The notes: a model not told the origin generated them from the letters alone. A DNA stretch of 64,000 bases from Iningainema tapete BLCC-T55 (GCF_014698965.1 NZ_JACXAE010000072.1:248001-312000); one strand, 5' to 3'; shown: positions 29,532 through 38,623, counted from the first letter of the stretch. Numbers and translations: made by a program.

Positions 29532-30911
29532 TTATAAGTTGACTATGGTGGTGAGGGTTTGTTGGAGGGAGGGGAGGGGTATTTGGTTGATGATTTCGGC
29601 GGCGAAGGCTTTGATTAGTAGGTGGCGGGCATCGTTTTCATCGATTCCTCGGCTTTGTAGGTAGAAGATTTCGTCGTCTTCTAGTTGGCTGACGGTGGCA
29701 CCGTGAGCGCATTTAACGTTGTCGGCGGTAATTTCTAGTTGGGGTTTGGTATCAACTCTGGCTTTAGATGATAGCAGTAAATTGCGATTCAACTGTTCTG
29801 CATTTGTTAATTGGGCGGGTTTAGGAACAAAAATTTTACCGTTGAATACACCATGAGCGCGATCGCCTACAATACACTTATGTAACTGACGACTTGTAGC
29901 GTGGGGATAATTAAGAGCGATCGCACTGTGAGTATCAGCCAACTGATTCCCACCAATCATCGTCAACCCATTGAGAACAGTTTCCGTTTGCTCACCAGTT
30001 TGCAAAATCTCCAAATTGTGACGCGACAACCTTCCACCCAGAGTCACCGCATTACAGGTATAGCGACTGTAACGCCCCTGAGACACCGCAGTCTTACCAA
30101 CATGTATTGCCTCCGTACCCTCCCGCTCAACCCTAGTATGACTTACCTGAGCATTCTCCCCTACCCAAACCTCCGTAACCGCATTGGTGAAATAAACCTC
30201 TTCCTTCGCGCTCTTCGCGCCTTCGCGGTTCAAAAACTCTTCCACCAAACTCACACTGCTACCAGTCTCCGCCACCACCAAACAACGCGGCGAATAAATC
30301 ATCGGCGTCTCACCACCAGCAGCAACAAACACCAAATGAATCGGTGTTTCCACCACCACATTCTGCGCCACCCAAACCACCGCAACATCAGACATCAGAG
30401 CAGTATTCAGGGCAGTAAAAACCTCATGCGCCCCCTCAGCTTGTGCCAAATACTCCTGCACACGGGATTGTAGAGACGCGATAACCCTTGTCTCTACAGG
30501 CAACCCAGCCAAACTACTTACCACCACACCCTCTGGCAAACCTGTTACCGAGGATAAATCAGGCGCATAAACCCCGTTTATAAACACCAAACGACTATCA
30601 GTAGCCTCTGGTAACGATACATCCATTTGTAGAGACGTTGCAGGCAACGTCTCTACATGATTAAATTCGATTTGACGCAAAAAAGACAAATCAGTAAAGC
30701 GCCATTCTTCATCGCGGGTGGTAGGGAGAGAGGATTGACGAACCCACAGAGCAGCACGCTCACGCAATTCCTGTAGAGACGTTGCCTGCAAAGTCTCTAC
30801 ACCAACGCGATTCAACAAACCAGTCAAAAAAGCATCTCTATCTAACCCAGCAGCAGACAAATCAACGCTCATTGAGTTAGGAACCGGACTAGGAGAAACT
30901 AGAATACTCAT
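29532..30911 (-). CDS. sufD: SufD Fe-S assembly scaffold subunit, with four in-frame repeat insertions
   Basis: A 459-residue SufD, which pairs with SufB and SufC to build Fe-S clusters. The beta-helix core (VGENAQVSHTRVEREG, NLEILQTGEQTETVLNG) and the end HGATVSQLEDDEIFYLQSRG are typical. Unusually, three 10-residue segments (VETLQATSLQ at about 37, VETLPATSLQ at about 85, VETRVIASLQ at about 138) are each coded by a 30-bp palindrome, and NREGAKSAKEE (about 227) by another repeat family. All keep the frame and lie in poorly conserved loops or linkers of the N-terminal half. The start ATG overlaps the sufC stop, so translation is coupled. Confidence 0.96.
   Translation of the reverse strand: MSILVSPSPVPNSMSVDLSAAGLDRDAFLTGLLNRVGVETLQATSLQELRERAALWVRQSSLPTTRDEEWRFTDLSFLRQIEFNHVETLPATSLQMDVSLPEATDSRLVFINGVYAPDLSSVTGLPEGVVVSSLAGLPVETRVIASLQSRVQEYLAQAEGAHEVFTALNTALMSDVAVVWVAQNVVVETPIHLVFVAAGGETPMIYSPRCLVVAETGSSVSLVEEFLNREGAKSAKEEVYFTNAVTEVWVGENAQVSHTRVEREGTEAIHVGKTAVSQGRYSRYTCNAVTLGGRLSRHNLEILQTGEQTETVLNGLTMIGGNQLADTHSAIALNYPHATSRQLHKCIVGDRAHGVFNGKIFVPKPAQLTNAEQLNRNLLLSSKARVDTKPQLEITADNVKCAHGATVSQLEDDEIFYLQSRGIDENDARHLLIKAFAAEIINQIPLPSLQQTLTTIVNL
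30199..30231. repeat. 33-bp repeat inside sufD (NREGAKSAKEE)
   Basis: An in-frame 33-bp copy of the cgcgaag/gcgcgaag repeat, coding NREGAKSAKEE on the minus strand. It is nearly the same peptide as in MenC (60399-60431) and as the non-coding copy ahead of sufC. Confidence 0.85.
30469..30498. repeat. 30-bp tgtagagac palindrome inside sufD, copy 3
   Basis: Outer arms tgtagagac/gtctctaca with a diverged centre. It codes VETRVIASLQ on the minus strand. Confidence 0.85.
30628..30657. repeat. 30-bp tgtagagac palindrome inside sufD, copy 2
   Basis: A perfect palindrome: a 14-bp arm tgtagagacgttgc, ag, then the exact complement. It codes VETLPATSLQ on the minus strand. Confidence 0.9.
30772..30801. 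repeat. 30-bp tgtagagac palindrome inside sufD, copy 1
   Basis: tgtagagacgttgc, ct, then an arm with one mismatch. It codes VETLQATSLQ on the minus strand, in the same phase as the other two copies. Confidence 0.88.
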
Positions 30912-31693
30912 TACACACCCACCCCAGCTTCATCTAAAATCCAGTCATAACCACGGGATTCCAACTCCAGCGCCAGTTCCTTACCACCACTAGTAATAAT
31001 CCGACCTTGAGCCATCACATGCACATAGTCCGGCACAATATAATTAAGCAACCGCTGATAATGAGTAATCATAATCGTGGCATTCTCCGGGCTAGTCAAC
31101 TGATTCACCCCCTGAGCCACAATTTTGAGCGCATCAATATCCAAACCAGAATCCGTCTCATCCAAAATTGCCAACTTAGGTTCCAAAAGCGCCATTTGTA
31201 GAATTTCATTGCGCTTCTTCTCACCACCAGAAAAACCCTCATTCACACTGCGACTCAAAAAAGCCGGATTCATCTTCACCACTTCGAGCTTTTGTTCTAC
31301 CAAATCATCAAAATCAAAAGCATCCAACTCCTCCAAACCCTGCGCCTTACGACGAGAATTATAAGCCACCCGCAAAAAATCCAAATTACTCACACCTGGA
31401 ATTTCCAGCGGATACTGAAAAGCCAAAAACACACCACTTCTAGCACGTTCCTCCGGTTCCATTTCCAAAAGATTTTGTCCCTGGAAAATCACCTCACCAC
31501 CAGTCACCTCATACGCAGGATGCCCAGCCAAAACCTTAGAAAACGTACTCTTACCAGAACCATTCGGTCCCATAATCGCATGAACCTCACCCAAACGCAC
31601 CTCAAGATTCAAACCCTTGAGAATCGGCGTACCATCAACATCAGCCGTCAAATCTCGTACCGACAGCACCAAATCACTATTCTCAACAATCAT
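30911..31693 (-). CDS. sufC: SufC Fe-S assembly ATPase
   Basis: A 260-residue ABC-type ATPase that powers the SufBCD scaffold. I start at ATG 31693 ([15 protein letters not shown]). The frame is open further upstream, but that part is the translation of a dispersed hairpin repeat. Walker [10 protein letters not shown] is near residue 38, the signature [12 protein letters not shown] near 150, Walker [13 protein letters not shown] near 170, and the switch His is in MITHYQ. SufC lacks membrane domains; it binds SufB and SufD. It sits between sufB and sufD in the leftward operon, with its stop overlapping the sufD start. Confidence 0.97.
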   Translation of the reverse strand: MIVENSDLVLSVRDLTADVDGTPILKGLNLEVRLGEVHAIMGPNGSGKSTFSKVLAGHPAYEVTGGEVIFQGQNLLEMEPEERARSGVFLAFQYPLEIPGVSNLDFLRVAYNSRRKAQGLEELDAFDFDDLVEQKLEVVKMNPAFLSRSVNEGFSGGEKKRNEILQMALLEPKLAILDETDSGLDIDALKIVAQGVNQLTSPENATIMITHYQRLLNYIVPDYVHVMAQGRIITSGGKELALELESRGYDWILDEAGVGV

Positions 31694-31717
31694 ATCCTCT
31701 CTCTCTTTTCTTTCTTC

Positions 31718-31783
31718 CTTCGTGTTCTTTGCGTCTTCGCGGTTCAAAAAATATTTAACCGCGAAGACACGAAGGGCGCGAAG
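31718..31783. repeat. 27-bp imperfect hairpin repeat between sufB and sufC
   Basis: The arm cttcgtgttctttgcgtctt (31718 onward, to 31744) faces the arm 31757-31783 across a 12-base loop. The five differences between the arms are all A/G changes, four of which stay paired as G-U in RNA. It belongs to the family found in-frame in sufD and menC. Confidence 0.85.
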
Positions 31784-31794
31784 AATTACCAACA

Positions 31795-33234
31795 TTACCC
31801 AACACTACCTTCCAACTTCAAACTCAACAACTTATCAGCCTCCACCGCAAACTCCATCGGTAGCTGATTAAACACATCCTTACAGAAACCGCTAATCATC
31901 ATCGAAATAGCATCTTCCGTCGAAATACCACGCTGCGCAAAGTAAAATAATTGGTCTTCCCCAATCTTAGAAGTAGAAGCCTCATGCTCCACCTTAGCAG
32001 TATGATTCTGCACCTGAATATAAGGGAAAGTATTCGCATGAGCATTATCCCCAATCAACATAGAGTCGCACTGAGAATAGTTACGCGCCCCGTCTGCTTT
32101 AGGATTAACTTTCACCAAACCTCGGTAACTGTTGCTAGACGAACCTGCAGAAATTCCCTTAGAAATAATTGTGCTGCGAGTGTTCTTACCAACGTGAATC
32201 ATCTTAGTACCGGTGTCGGCTTGCTGCATATGATTTGTCAGCGCCACCGAGTAAAACTCACCTACAGAGTTATCGCCTACCAATACACAGCTTGGATACT
32301 TCCAAGTAATAGCAGAACCAGTTTCTACCTGTGTCCAAGAAATTTTGGAATTCACACCCTGACACAAACCACGCTTGGTGACAAAGTTGTAAATACCACC
32401 TTTACCGTTAGCATCACCAGCGTACCAGTTTTGGACTGTGGAGTATTTAATTTCAGCGTTGTCAAGAGCAACGAGTTCGACAACAGCGGCGTGCAATTGG
32501 TTGCTGTCGTACATTGGTGCTGTACAACCTTCCAAGTAGGAAACGTAGCTGTCTTCTTCTGCGATAATTAAAGTCCGCTCGAATTGTCCTGTTTCGCCGT
32601 TGTTGATGCGGAAGTATGTAGATAGTTCCATTGGGCATTTTACACCTTTAGGAATGTAAACGAAGGAACCATCACTAAATACAGCAGCGTTTAAGGCGGC
32701 AAAGTAGTTATCTGCTGGGGGTACAACACTACCCAGATACTTCTTCACCAATTCTGGATGGGTGTGCAATGCTTCGGAAATTGAGCTGAAAATTACACCA
32801 TCTTTAGCTAGTTTTTCTTTGAAGGTGGTGGCGATGGAAACGCTATCGAAAATCGCATCCACGGCAACGTTTGCCAGTCGCTTTTGCTCAGATAGGGAAA
32901 TACCCAACTTTTCAAAGGTTTCCAACAGGGTTGGGTCAACTTCATCTAAGCTGTTAAGCTTCTTTTCGCTTTGCTTTGGTGCTGAGTAGTAGATGATATC
33001 TTGGTAGTTAATGGTGGGATACTTGACGCTGGGCCAAGTTGGTTCTACCATCTTCTGCCACTGACGGAAAGCTCTGAGGCGAAATTCCAGCATGAACTCC
33101 GGCTCTTTCTTCTTTGCCGATATCACGCGCACAATGTCCTCGTTTAATCCACGCGGAATTGTGTCGGCTTCAATTTCAGTGATAAAGCCGTATTTGTAAG
33201 GCTGGTTGACTAGGGTTTTGACAGTGGCACTCAT
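31795..33234 (-). CDS. sufB: SufB Fe-S assembly scaffold subunit
   Basis: A 479-residue protein, the main cluster-building subunit of SufBC2D. It opens with [20 protein letters not shown] and carries the conserved SufB core [47 protein letters not shown] and [20 protein letters not shown]. No in-frame repeat insertions are seen here, unlike in SufD. It is the first gene of sufBCDS, reading away from sufR across a 212-base spacer with two SufR operator matches, so it is expected to be derepressed when clusters are scarce or oxidised. Confidence 0.97.
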   Translation of the reverse strand: MSATVKTLVNQPYKYGFITEIEADTIPRGLNEDIVRVISAKKKEPEFMLEFRLRAFRQWQKMVEPTWPSVKYPTINYQDIIYYSAPKQSEKKLNSLDEVDPTLLETFEKLGISLSEQKRLANVAVDAIFDSVSIATTFKEKLAKDGVIFSSISEALHTHPELVKKYLGSVVPPADNYFAALNAAVFSDGSFVYIPKGVKCPMELSTYFRINNGETGQFERTLIIAEEDSYVSYLEGCTAPMYDSNQLHAAVVELVALDNAEIKYSTVQNWYAGDANGKGGIYNFVTKRGLCQGVNSKISWTQVETGSAITWKYPSCVLVGDNSVGEFYSVALTNHMQQADTGTKMIHVGKNTRSTIISKGISAGSSSNSYRGLVKVNPKADGARNYSQCDSMLIGDNAHANTFPYIQVQNHTAKVEHEASTSKIGEDQLFYFAQRGISTEDAISMMISGFCKDVFNQLPMEFAVEADKLLSLKLEGSVG

Positions 33235-33353
33235 TGCTGGTTACTTAATTGTGTTGACTCTCTTTAAGGATGGGAGACGGGCTATTTTTTGCCAATTCCC
33301 ATATTTGTTCGCGCCTGTGGTACAGGGCTGCTACAATAAGGATAATACTAAAA

Positions 33354-33367
33354 CAACTTGTATGTTG
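33354..33367. promoter_or_regulatory. putative SufR operator 1
   Basis: CAAC-ttgtat-GTTG fits the CAAC-N6-GTTG site described for cyanobacterial SufR. It lies in the sufB-sufR spacer. Confidence 0.8.
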
Positions 33368-33398
33368 TTTAATCCATCTTCATTTTAGGCTAGATTAA

Positions 33399-33412
33399 CA
33401 ACAATAATGTTG
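33399..33412. promoter_or_regulatory. putative SufR operator 2
   Basis: CAAC-aataat-GTTG, a second exact match to CAAC-N6-GTTG, 45 bases from the first and 34 bases before the sufR start. Two sites agree with joint control of sufB and sufR. Confidence 0.8.
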
Positions 33413-33446
33413 TCAAAGTAGAATTTTCTCATAAATTTTTGGGACG

Positions 33447-34124
33447 ATGATGGCAATTACCCACCAGTCCTCGACTAAGCAAGACATTCTAGAATATCTC
33501 CTGAAAAACTCCCAAGCAACGGCTTTTGAGTTAGCTGCGGCTCTAGATATTAGTCCCCAAGCGATTCGTCGTCATCTCAAGGATCTGGAGGCGCAAAAGC
33601 TAATTTCCTACTCCTTGGCAGAACAATCGGAAATGGGGCGTCCCCAGCACATTTATCAACTGAGTCCCCAAGGACGCGATCGCTTACAGCCCCAAATGAC
33701 TGATAGGTATGGTCATTTTGCCGTTTCTTTACTGGATACTTTAGCAGAAACGGTGGGACATGACCAAGTAAGTTCGATTTTACGAAAACAGTGGGAGCGT
33801 AAAGCACAAGAATATCGAGAACGTTTGGGTAACGGTTCGTTATCACAGAGAGTGGCAATTTTGGTAGAACTAAGAAAGGCAGAAGGCTATATGGCTGAGT
33901 ATCACTCTGTAGAATTGAGTGAGTCATCAGTAGGCGATCGCTTTATCTTAACTGAGCATAACTGCGCAATTTCTAACGTTGCCTCTTCTTTTCCCAGTAT
34001 TTGCGGTCATGAATTAGAAATGTTTGCCGCTGTTCTACCAGATTGTACAGTAGAACGTACACACTGGATTATTAACGGCGAACACCGTTGTGGCTATTTA
34101 GTCCAAGCACGAAAACAAAATTAA
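33447..34124 (+). CDS. sufR: SufR, Fe-S responsive repressor of sufBCDS
   Basis: A 225-residue regulator divergent from sufB. The N-terminal winged helix-turn-helix is clear (QDILEYLLKNSQATAFELAA, ISPQAIRRHLKDLEAQKL, then a basic GRPQHIYQLSPQG wing). The C-terminal half supplies the Fe-S ligands: Cys in EHNCAIS, in SICGHE, in PDCTVE and in GEHRCGYL. In cyanobacteria the cluster-loaded dimer represses the suf operon and its own gene; loss of the cluster relieves repression. The start is ATG 33447, with a second ATG directly after it. Confidence 0.95.
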   Translation: MMAITHQSSTKQDILEYLLKNSQATAFELAAALDISPQAIRRHLKDLEAQKLISYSLAEQSEMGRPQHIYQLSPQGRDRLQPQMTDRYGHFAVSLLDTLAETVGHDQVSSILRKQWERKAQEYRERLGNGSLSQRVAILVELRKAEGYMAEYHSVELSESSVGDRFILTEHNCAISNVASSFPSICGHELEMFAAVLPDCTVERTHWIINGEHRCGYLVQARKQN

Positions 34125-34246
34125 CAACACTAAATATTTTTTCATATAAAGTTTAGTTTATTTATAATTAGTAATCAGTCATCAGTTTTACAATCAGTAA
34201 ATTAGTAAACAGTAAACAGCGAACAGATATTGAATAGATATAATTT

Positions 34247-34492
34247 ATGGACTCAGCACAGCAGTTTTTAACCGAAGAAGAATCAGTAAAAGTTGATGCT
34301 GCCTTGCTATCTTCTCCCGAAAAGTTTTTAACTAGATTAACTATTTCATCGCTACGAATTTTAAAGCATATTGCTCACGAGTACGGTGTTGCGGTGGAAG
34401 ACTTAACAGCACAGCAAATTATTGCTTGGTTTGAGAAAGATGGCAAGATTCGACGAGAGCAGGGAGTAGAAGCTGCATATTTGAAATGGTAA
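34247..34492 (+). CDS. small conserved cyanobacterial protein
   Basis: An 81-residue acidic-to-basic soluble protein from ATG 34247. It is predicted mostly helical (FLTEEESVKVDAALLSSPEKFLTRLTISSL, YGVAVEDLTAQQIIAWFEKD). I do not recognise a domain. It reads in the same direction as sufR but is 122 bases away, behind a spacer with simple cagtaaacag repeats, so it probably has its own promoter. Confidence 0.65.
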   Translation: MDSAQQFLTEEESVKVDAALLSSPEKFLTRLTISSLRILKHIAHEYGVAVEDLTAQQIIAWFEKDGKIRREQGVEAAYLKW

Positions 34493-34570
34493 TACCAATT
34501 TTGGAGGCATAATTTTAGATTTTGGATTGGATCTAAAATAAAAAAGCACCTATTTCAAGGTGCGATTAGT

Positions 34571-34595
34571 AGAGACGCCCCGGTGGGGCGTCTCT
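34571..34595. repeat. gagacgcccc hairpin repeat
   Basis: agagacgcccc and its exact complement around ggt, a perfect 11-bp stem. It may terminate the 81-residue gene upstream and/or the convergent membrane-protein gene. A related copy is at 24893-24913. Confidence 0.85.
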
Positions 34596-34613
34596 CTGTA
34601 CAACCAATAATAT

Positions 34614-35237
34614 TTATACGTAATTATTTGTCCGGGGACTGCGAGTACCAGCGACTGCTCCAATCATTGAAGCAAGTAAACCTAACAAGGAACCGAATAC
34701 AAACCACCACAATCCTTCACGTAGATTTCCAGCAACATTGCGAGCTTGTTGGGCAGATACATTAGGTACATTCTGCGGTAGATTAGCTCCTTGCACCTGG
34801 TTAACAACTTCTCCAGCATTAGAAGCCGCAACACCAAAAGCACCTGATACACCACTGGCTAATAACCAAGAGCCTAATGTTAAAGTTGTCGCCCACAGAA
34901 TCGCACCATTAAGAAGCGCTGTATTACGGTTCATGGGACCACAAGCACGCGCTGTAACCCAGCCACCAGTGAAGAGAGAAATTAACAACGCAATTGTTGA
35001 CCAAATTCCCACATTACCTGCAACATCAGGTGCAATTGTTCTAGGTCTACCTGAACCTTCAACTGCACCTGCTCCAATTGCAGTAAATAAAGCACTCAAA
35101 ATTAACTGAGTAGCTAAGGCAATTAATAACCCAGAAATAATAGGACCCCAACGAACACGGTCGTGATAATCACCAACTCTAGTTACTACTGCTGGCTCAT
35201 TTATAACATCATCACCAACTCGATTTGTATATGACAT
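34614..35237 (-). CDS. four-helix membrane protein of unknown function
   Basis: A 207-residue protein with four predicted membrane helices (WGPIISGLLIALATQLIL, IWSTIALLISLFTGGWV, LLNGAILWATTLTLGSWLLA, LWWFVFGSLLGLLASMIGAV) and a polar loop rich in Asn, Gln and Val between helices 3 and 4. The start ATG 35237 (MSYTNRVGDD) is preferred over an upstream ATG because a ggagaaat ribosome-binding site precedes it. It resembles cyanobacterial conserved membrane proteins without an assigned role. Confidence 0.75.
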   Translation of the reverse strand: MSYTNRVGDDVINEPAVVTRVGDYHDRVRWGPIISGLLIALATQLILSALFTAIGAGAVEGSGRPRTIAPDVAGNVGIWSTIALLISLFTGGWVTARACGPMNRNTALLNGAILWATTLTLGSWLLASGVSGAFGVAASNAGEVVNQVQGANLPQNVPNVSAQQARNVAGNLREGLWWFVFGSLLGLLASMIGAVAGTRSPRTNNYV

Positions 35238-35486
35238 AGGTATTTCTCCCCTCACTTTTTCAGTAGAGTTTTTTACTTGTTATATTCATGCTTCTATCTA
35301 TTAATTTAATTACCTATCTTTATTCTAAGTATCTATCAGTAGAAAGAGTTATTAGCTCTTTCTTTAGTCAGAAAAAATTATTGTTCCTCATCTATCAAAA
35401 TTATCTTAATAAGAGTTAATAATTAACTAGATGGAGGTTTAAAAAAGTTAACAATTAACAATTATTAACTGTTAACTATTAACAAA

Positions 35487-35813
35487 CTAGCGTAGCTTCA
35501 CAGCAGTACCGGTAGCGGTAATCAGTAGAAGAACACCTGAAGAGTCAACATTGATTGTGCCAGTGTCAACTTCAATGCCGATGACAGCATCTGCTCCTAA
35601 ACGTTTTGCCCGCTGCTCTAATTCTGCGAATGCCTTACGATGTCCTTCCTCAAATAGCCGCTCGTAGCTACCAGTACGTCCACCGATGATGTCGCGAATA
35701 CTAGCAAAGAAATCTCGCAGGAAATTGCTACCATACACCACTTCTGCAGTAACAATACCTAAATATGACTCAACAATGGCACCTTGAAGCACATCGGTTG
35801 TAGTTAAAATCAT
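35487..35813 (-). CDS. YbjQ-family (DUF74) protein
   Basis: A 108-residue protein covering the whole YbjQ fold: MILTTTDVLQGAIVESYLGI, VVYGSNFLRDFFASIRDIIGG, KAFAELEQRAKRLGADAVIG and the closing VLLLITATGTAVKL. The family forms pentameric beta-barrel-like rings. A metal-binding role has been suggested but not proven. It is monocistronic and ends before a spacer rich in gttaac/ttaac words. Confidence 0.88.
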   Translation of the reverse strand: MILTTTDVLQGAIVESYLGIVTAEVVYGSNFLRDFFASIRDIIGGRTGSYERLFEEGHRKAFAELEQRAKRLGADAVIGIEVDTGTINVDSSGVLLLITATGTAVKLR

Positions 35814-36029
35814 AAAATTACCTCAAAAACTTCATGATGGGCTAATACTAATTGTGAATTAGAAAAATGGATGATAGTTTATTGGGAAAAACCACAGGTA
35901 TGGCTATTTCTTCATAAATTTTTTGTAAAAGTGAACAAAGATGAGTTTACACTTAGCAAATATTTTTGTTTTAATAGACAAGCAATCACGGAACTGAACG
36001 AATTTACAAAAACTTTCAGGTTATTTACT

Positions 36030-36713
36030 GTGTACAATCGCACATCACTCGTAATAAGTGTTCTCTTAGTTGGAACTATTGCGGCAACAATGCCTTCAAT
36101 CGCTCAATCTCAGGTATTGATAGCCCAACAACAAAGCAGTACGGAGGTAAAACAACTACTCGAAGAAGGGCGCAGACTAGTAGATTCAGGAGACTATGGC
36201 GGCGCGGTCGCTGTTTATCAACAAGCAGCAAATCTAGAACCAAAAAACGCCACAATTCACTCCGGAATTGGGTATTTATACGCTCAGCAAGGAAACTTTA
36301 ACGCAGCCTTAGCAGCTTACCGTCGTGCTGTTGATCTTAATCCTAACAATAGCGATTATCAATATGCTTTGGGCTACGTTAAAGGCAATTTAGGAGACTC
36401 CAAGGGAGCAAAAGAATCTTATCGTAAGGCAATTCAACTGAACCGGAATAACGTAAATGCCTATTTGGGATTAGCTGCAGTCTTGTTACGTCTAGGAGAG
36501 TACGATAATGTAGGGTGGGCATACGAGCAAGCAGTGAACATTGACCCCAAAAATCCACAAGCTTACGAAATTAGAGGAAACCTGTTAGTGAAGCGAGGTA
36601 AATCAAAAGATGCGATCGCAGTGTTTAAAAAAGCGCGTGACTTGTATCAACAGCAAGGCAAACCAGATAGCGTGGCTAGAGTAGACGCCCTACTGCGCAC
36701 CTTAGGAGTATAA
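36030..36713 (+). CDS. secreted TPR protein
   Basis: A 227-residue protein if GTG 36030 is used (start chosen because it gives a signal peptide, VYNRTSLVISVLLVGTIAATMP ending in SIAQS). The frame is open to 35871, so a longer product cannot be excluded. Five consecutive TPR motifs follow (GDYGGAVAVYQQAANLEPKN, GNFNAALAAYRRAVDLNPNN, GDSKGAKESYRKAIQLNRNN, GEYDNVGWAYEQAVNIDPKN, GKSKDAIAVFKKARDL). Such short periplasmic or lumenal TPR proteins mediate protein contacts. The partner is unknown. Confidence 0.8.
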   Translation: MYNRTSLVISVLLVGTIAATMPSIAQSQVLIAQQQSSTEVKQLLEEGRRLVDSGDYGGAVAVYQQAANLEPKNATIHSGIGYLYAQQGNFNAALAAYRRAVDLNPNNSDYQYALGYVKGNLGDSKGAKESYRKAIQLNRNNVNAYLGLAAVLLRLGEYDNVGWAYEQAVNIDPKNPQAYEIRGNLLVKRGKSKDAIAVFKKARDLYQQQGKPDSVARVDALLRTLGV

Positions 36714-36812
36714 ACTTAATCTCAGCGTCAGATCTGTTCTACAAAAATATCTTCCAACTTAGACGGGCATACCATCATCCCCGTCTTATTCTACGGTCGT
36801 GAATGCTCAAAC

Positions 36813-37115
36813 TCATGATTCTGTTTGCAGCCAATCTTCCAAAGTAAGATCAGCAACCCTTACCATATCAGAATCATGAGAAACAAGAATTAAACCACGA
36901 GTAATTGCCGCTGCAGCTATTAAAATATCTGCTTGGTTGATTTTTAAAGAATTGCTGTCACTATATTTGTATAAAGCAGATAAGCCATTCTTAAATTATC
37001 TTGCAGCAACAGCAGCATCAAATATTTCTATTTGTTCTGATGTTAAATCATTTAATGTTTCAGAAACTAGCTCTATTACTAGCGTCGTAATATTTCGGAA
37101 ATTTATAAATAAATT
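36813..37115 (-). pseudogene. remnant of a VapC-like PIN-domain toxin gene
   Basis: On the minus strand the frame reads LNDLTSEQIEIFDAAVAAR, then an in-frame TAA near 36996-37003, then FKNGLSALYKYSDSNSLKI and INQADILIAAAAITRGLILV followed by SHDSDMVRVADLTLEDWL. The ADILIAA and LVSHDSD segments are the third and fourth acidic parts of PIN ribonucleases. The N-terminal part with the first Asp is not recognisable. The in-frame stop and missing start mark it as dead. The 5' limit is approximate. Confidence 0.65.
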
Positions 37116-37174
37116 CTCTCGCCTATAAGGGCTAAGAGACTAGTTTCTGGTTCCTAATCACTTTGATATATGAG

Positions 37175-37320
37175 AAAGAAACCGCTGAGAACGCAGAGGG
37201 CGCAGAGTAAGAGAAAGCACGATACCAATTGATGAGTGGGTTGCTATAGTAGTTCTAAAGGATGTTGTAAAATCCTCTCTTTCTTTTCTCTGTGTTCTCT
37301 GCGTTCTCAGCGGTTATTTT
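37175..37320. repeat. long-spaced inverted repeat upstream of an S41 peptidase
   Basis: aaccgctgagaacgcagagg and, about 75 bases later, the complementary cctctgcgttctcagcggtt-like arm (37288-37316). The words aaccgc and gcagag relate it to the aaccgcgaag family. It forms the leader region of the peptidase gene. Confidence 0.7.
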
Positions 37321-37345
37321 AAAATTATTTACACAGGAAACTAAA

Positions 37346-38623
37346 ATGAAAAAACTTAGACTTTTGCAGTTTAATAAGATAGCTAAAGCAGTCTTAATAG
37401 GTTTCTCAGTATTACTCCTACTCTGGTTAACCTCGCCCCTACCTAAAACACTAGCAAAACCCCAAACTGTAGTATTTGAACAAGTATGGCAAACCGTAAA
37501 CGACAACTTTTTTGATCCAAAATTTAATGGAGTTGACTGGAAAGCGATGCGAGAAAAGTATAAATCTCAAGTAGCAAAAACTAGGTCAAATCAAGAAGCT
37601 GCTGTTGTCATTAATCAGATGCTGTCTGAATTGCAAACTTCTCACACTCGTTATTATACCAAAGATGAGCCTGCTTATTATCAACTCATAGGAATTTTTC
37701 AAGCAGGAAACATAGAGTTACAAAAACAATTAAAGAAGTTTTTTCCCCAAGGTAAGATTGAATATAGCGGTATTGGCGCATTTACTAAAGATATTAACGG
37801 TAAAACATTTGTTAGTGCCATTTTAGATCAGAGTCCAGCATCTCAATCTGGGTTAAAAGTGGGCGATCAAATAATTAGTGTAGATGGTAGTTCATACCAG
37901 CCAATTGAATCATTTGCTAATAAAGCGGGAAAGAAAGTTAAGCTATTGATTCAGTATTCTTCTGACCCCAAAAATCAGAAAGAAATCATAGTTACGCCTA
38001 AAATGTTCGATGCTACTACCATGTTTAAAGAGGCTCAATATGCTAGTACTAAGGTGATCGAAAAAGCAGGTAAGAAAATAGGCTATGTTCATATTTGGTC
38101 AAATGCAGCCGATCCAGAGCAGCAGCAACTTCAAGAAGACTTGATTTATGGACGTCTGAAAAATGCAGACGGGTTAGTATTGGATTTGAGAGATGGTTGG
38201 GGAGGGGGAAGTGTCAATTATCTCAATATATTTACTGCTAAGGAAGGCCCAAGCGTTACCAGTGTTCCTCGTAATGGTAAGAAATACACTTATATCTCAC
38301 AATGGAAAAAACCTGTGGTGATGTTGGTGAATCAAGGAAGCAGAAGTAGTAAGGAAATTCTGGCATATGGCTTCCAGCAACATAAAATTGGACCTGTGGT
38401 GGGTGTAAAAACGACGGGAGCAGTAGTTGCTGGTAGTTCTTTTTTGATGCAAGATGGTAGCCTTGTTTATGTGGCAGTTGCCAATGTGTTTGTTAACGGA
38501 AATCAAAGGTTGGAGGGCAAAGGCGTTACACCAGATGTTGTTGTTCCCTTCAATTTAGAGTATGCTCAGGGTGCAGATCCACAAAAAGAGCGGGCTATGG
38601 AATTGTTGATGAATAATTCATAA
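37346..38623 (+). CDS. S41-family peptidase with PDZ domain
   Basis: A 425-residue exported protease. The start ATG 37346 follows a caggaaac ribosome-binding site and yields a signal peptide (KAVLIGFSVLLLLWLTSPLP). Residues about 35-125 are an N-terminal cap, about 150-230 a PDZ domain (SGLKVGDQIISVDG), and the rest the C-terminal processing protease fold: GLVLDLRDGWGGGSVNYL, then VNQGSRSSKEILAYGF with the catalytic Ser, and VGVKTTGAV with the catalytic Lys. It is probably periplasmic or lumenal. A second S41 gene lies convergently downstream. Confidence 0.87.
   Translation: MKKLRLLQFNKIAKAVLIGFSVLLLLWLTSPLPKTLAKPQTVVFEQVWQTVNDNFFDPKFNGVDWKAMREKYKSQVAKTRSNQEAAVVINQMLSELQTSHTRYYTKDEPAYYQLIGIFQAGNIELQKQLKKFFPQGKIEYSGIGAFTKDINGKTFVSAILDQSPASQSGLKVGDQIISVDGSSYQPIESFANKAGKKVKLLIQYSSDPKNQKEIIVTPKMFDATTMFKEAQYASTKVIEKAGKKIGYVHIWSNAADPEQQQLQEDLIYGRLKNADGLVLDLRDGWGGGSVNYLNIFTAKEGPSVTSVPRNGKKYTYISQWKKPVVMLVNQGSRSSKEILAYGFQQHKIGPVVGVKTTGAVVAGSSFLMQDGSLVYVAVANVFVNGNQRLEGKGVTPDVVVPFNLEYAQGADPQKERAMELLMNNS

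Noticed and set aside
29901-30473. A 190-codon frame antisense to sufD.
   Set aside because: Its composition (His, Arg, Thr, Ile rich) and lack of motifs mark it as a shadow of sufD.
31694-31795. A longer N-terminus for SufC.
   Set aside because: The extra codons are the translated hairpin repeat, and [10 protein letters not shown] is the usual start.
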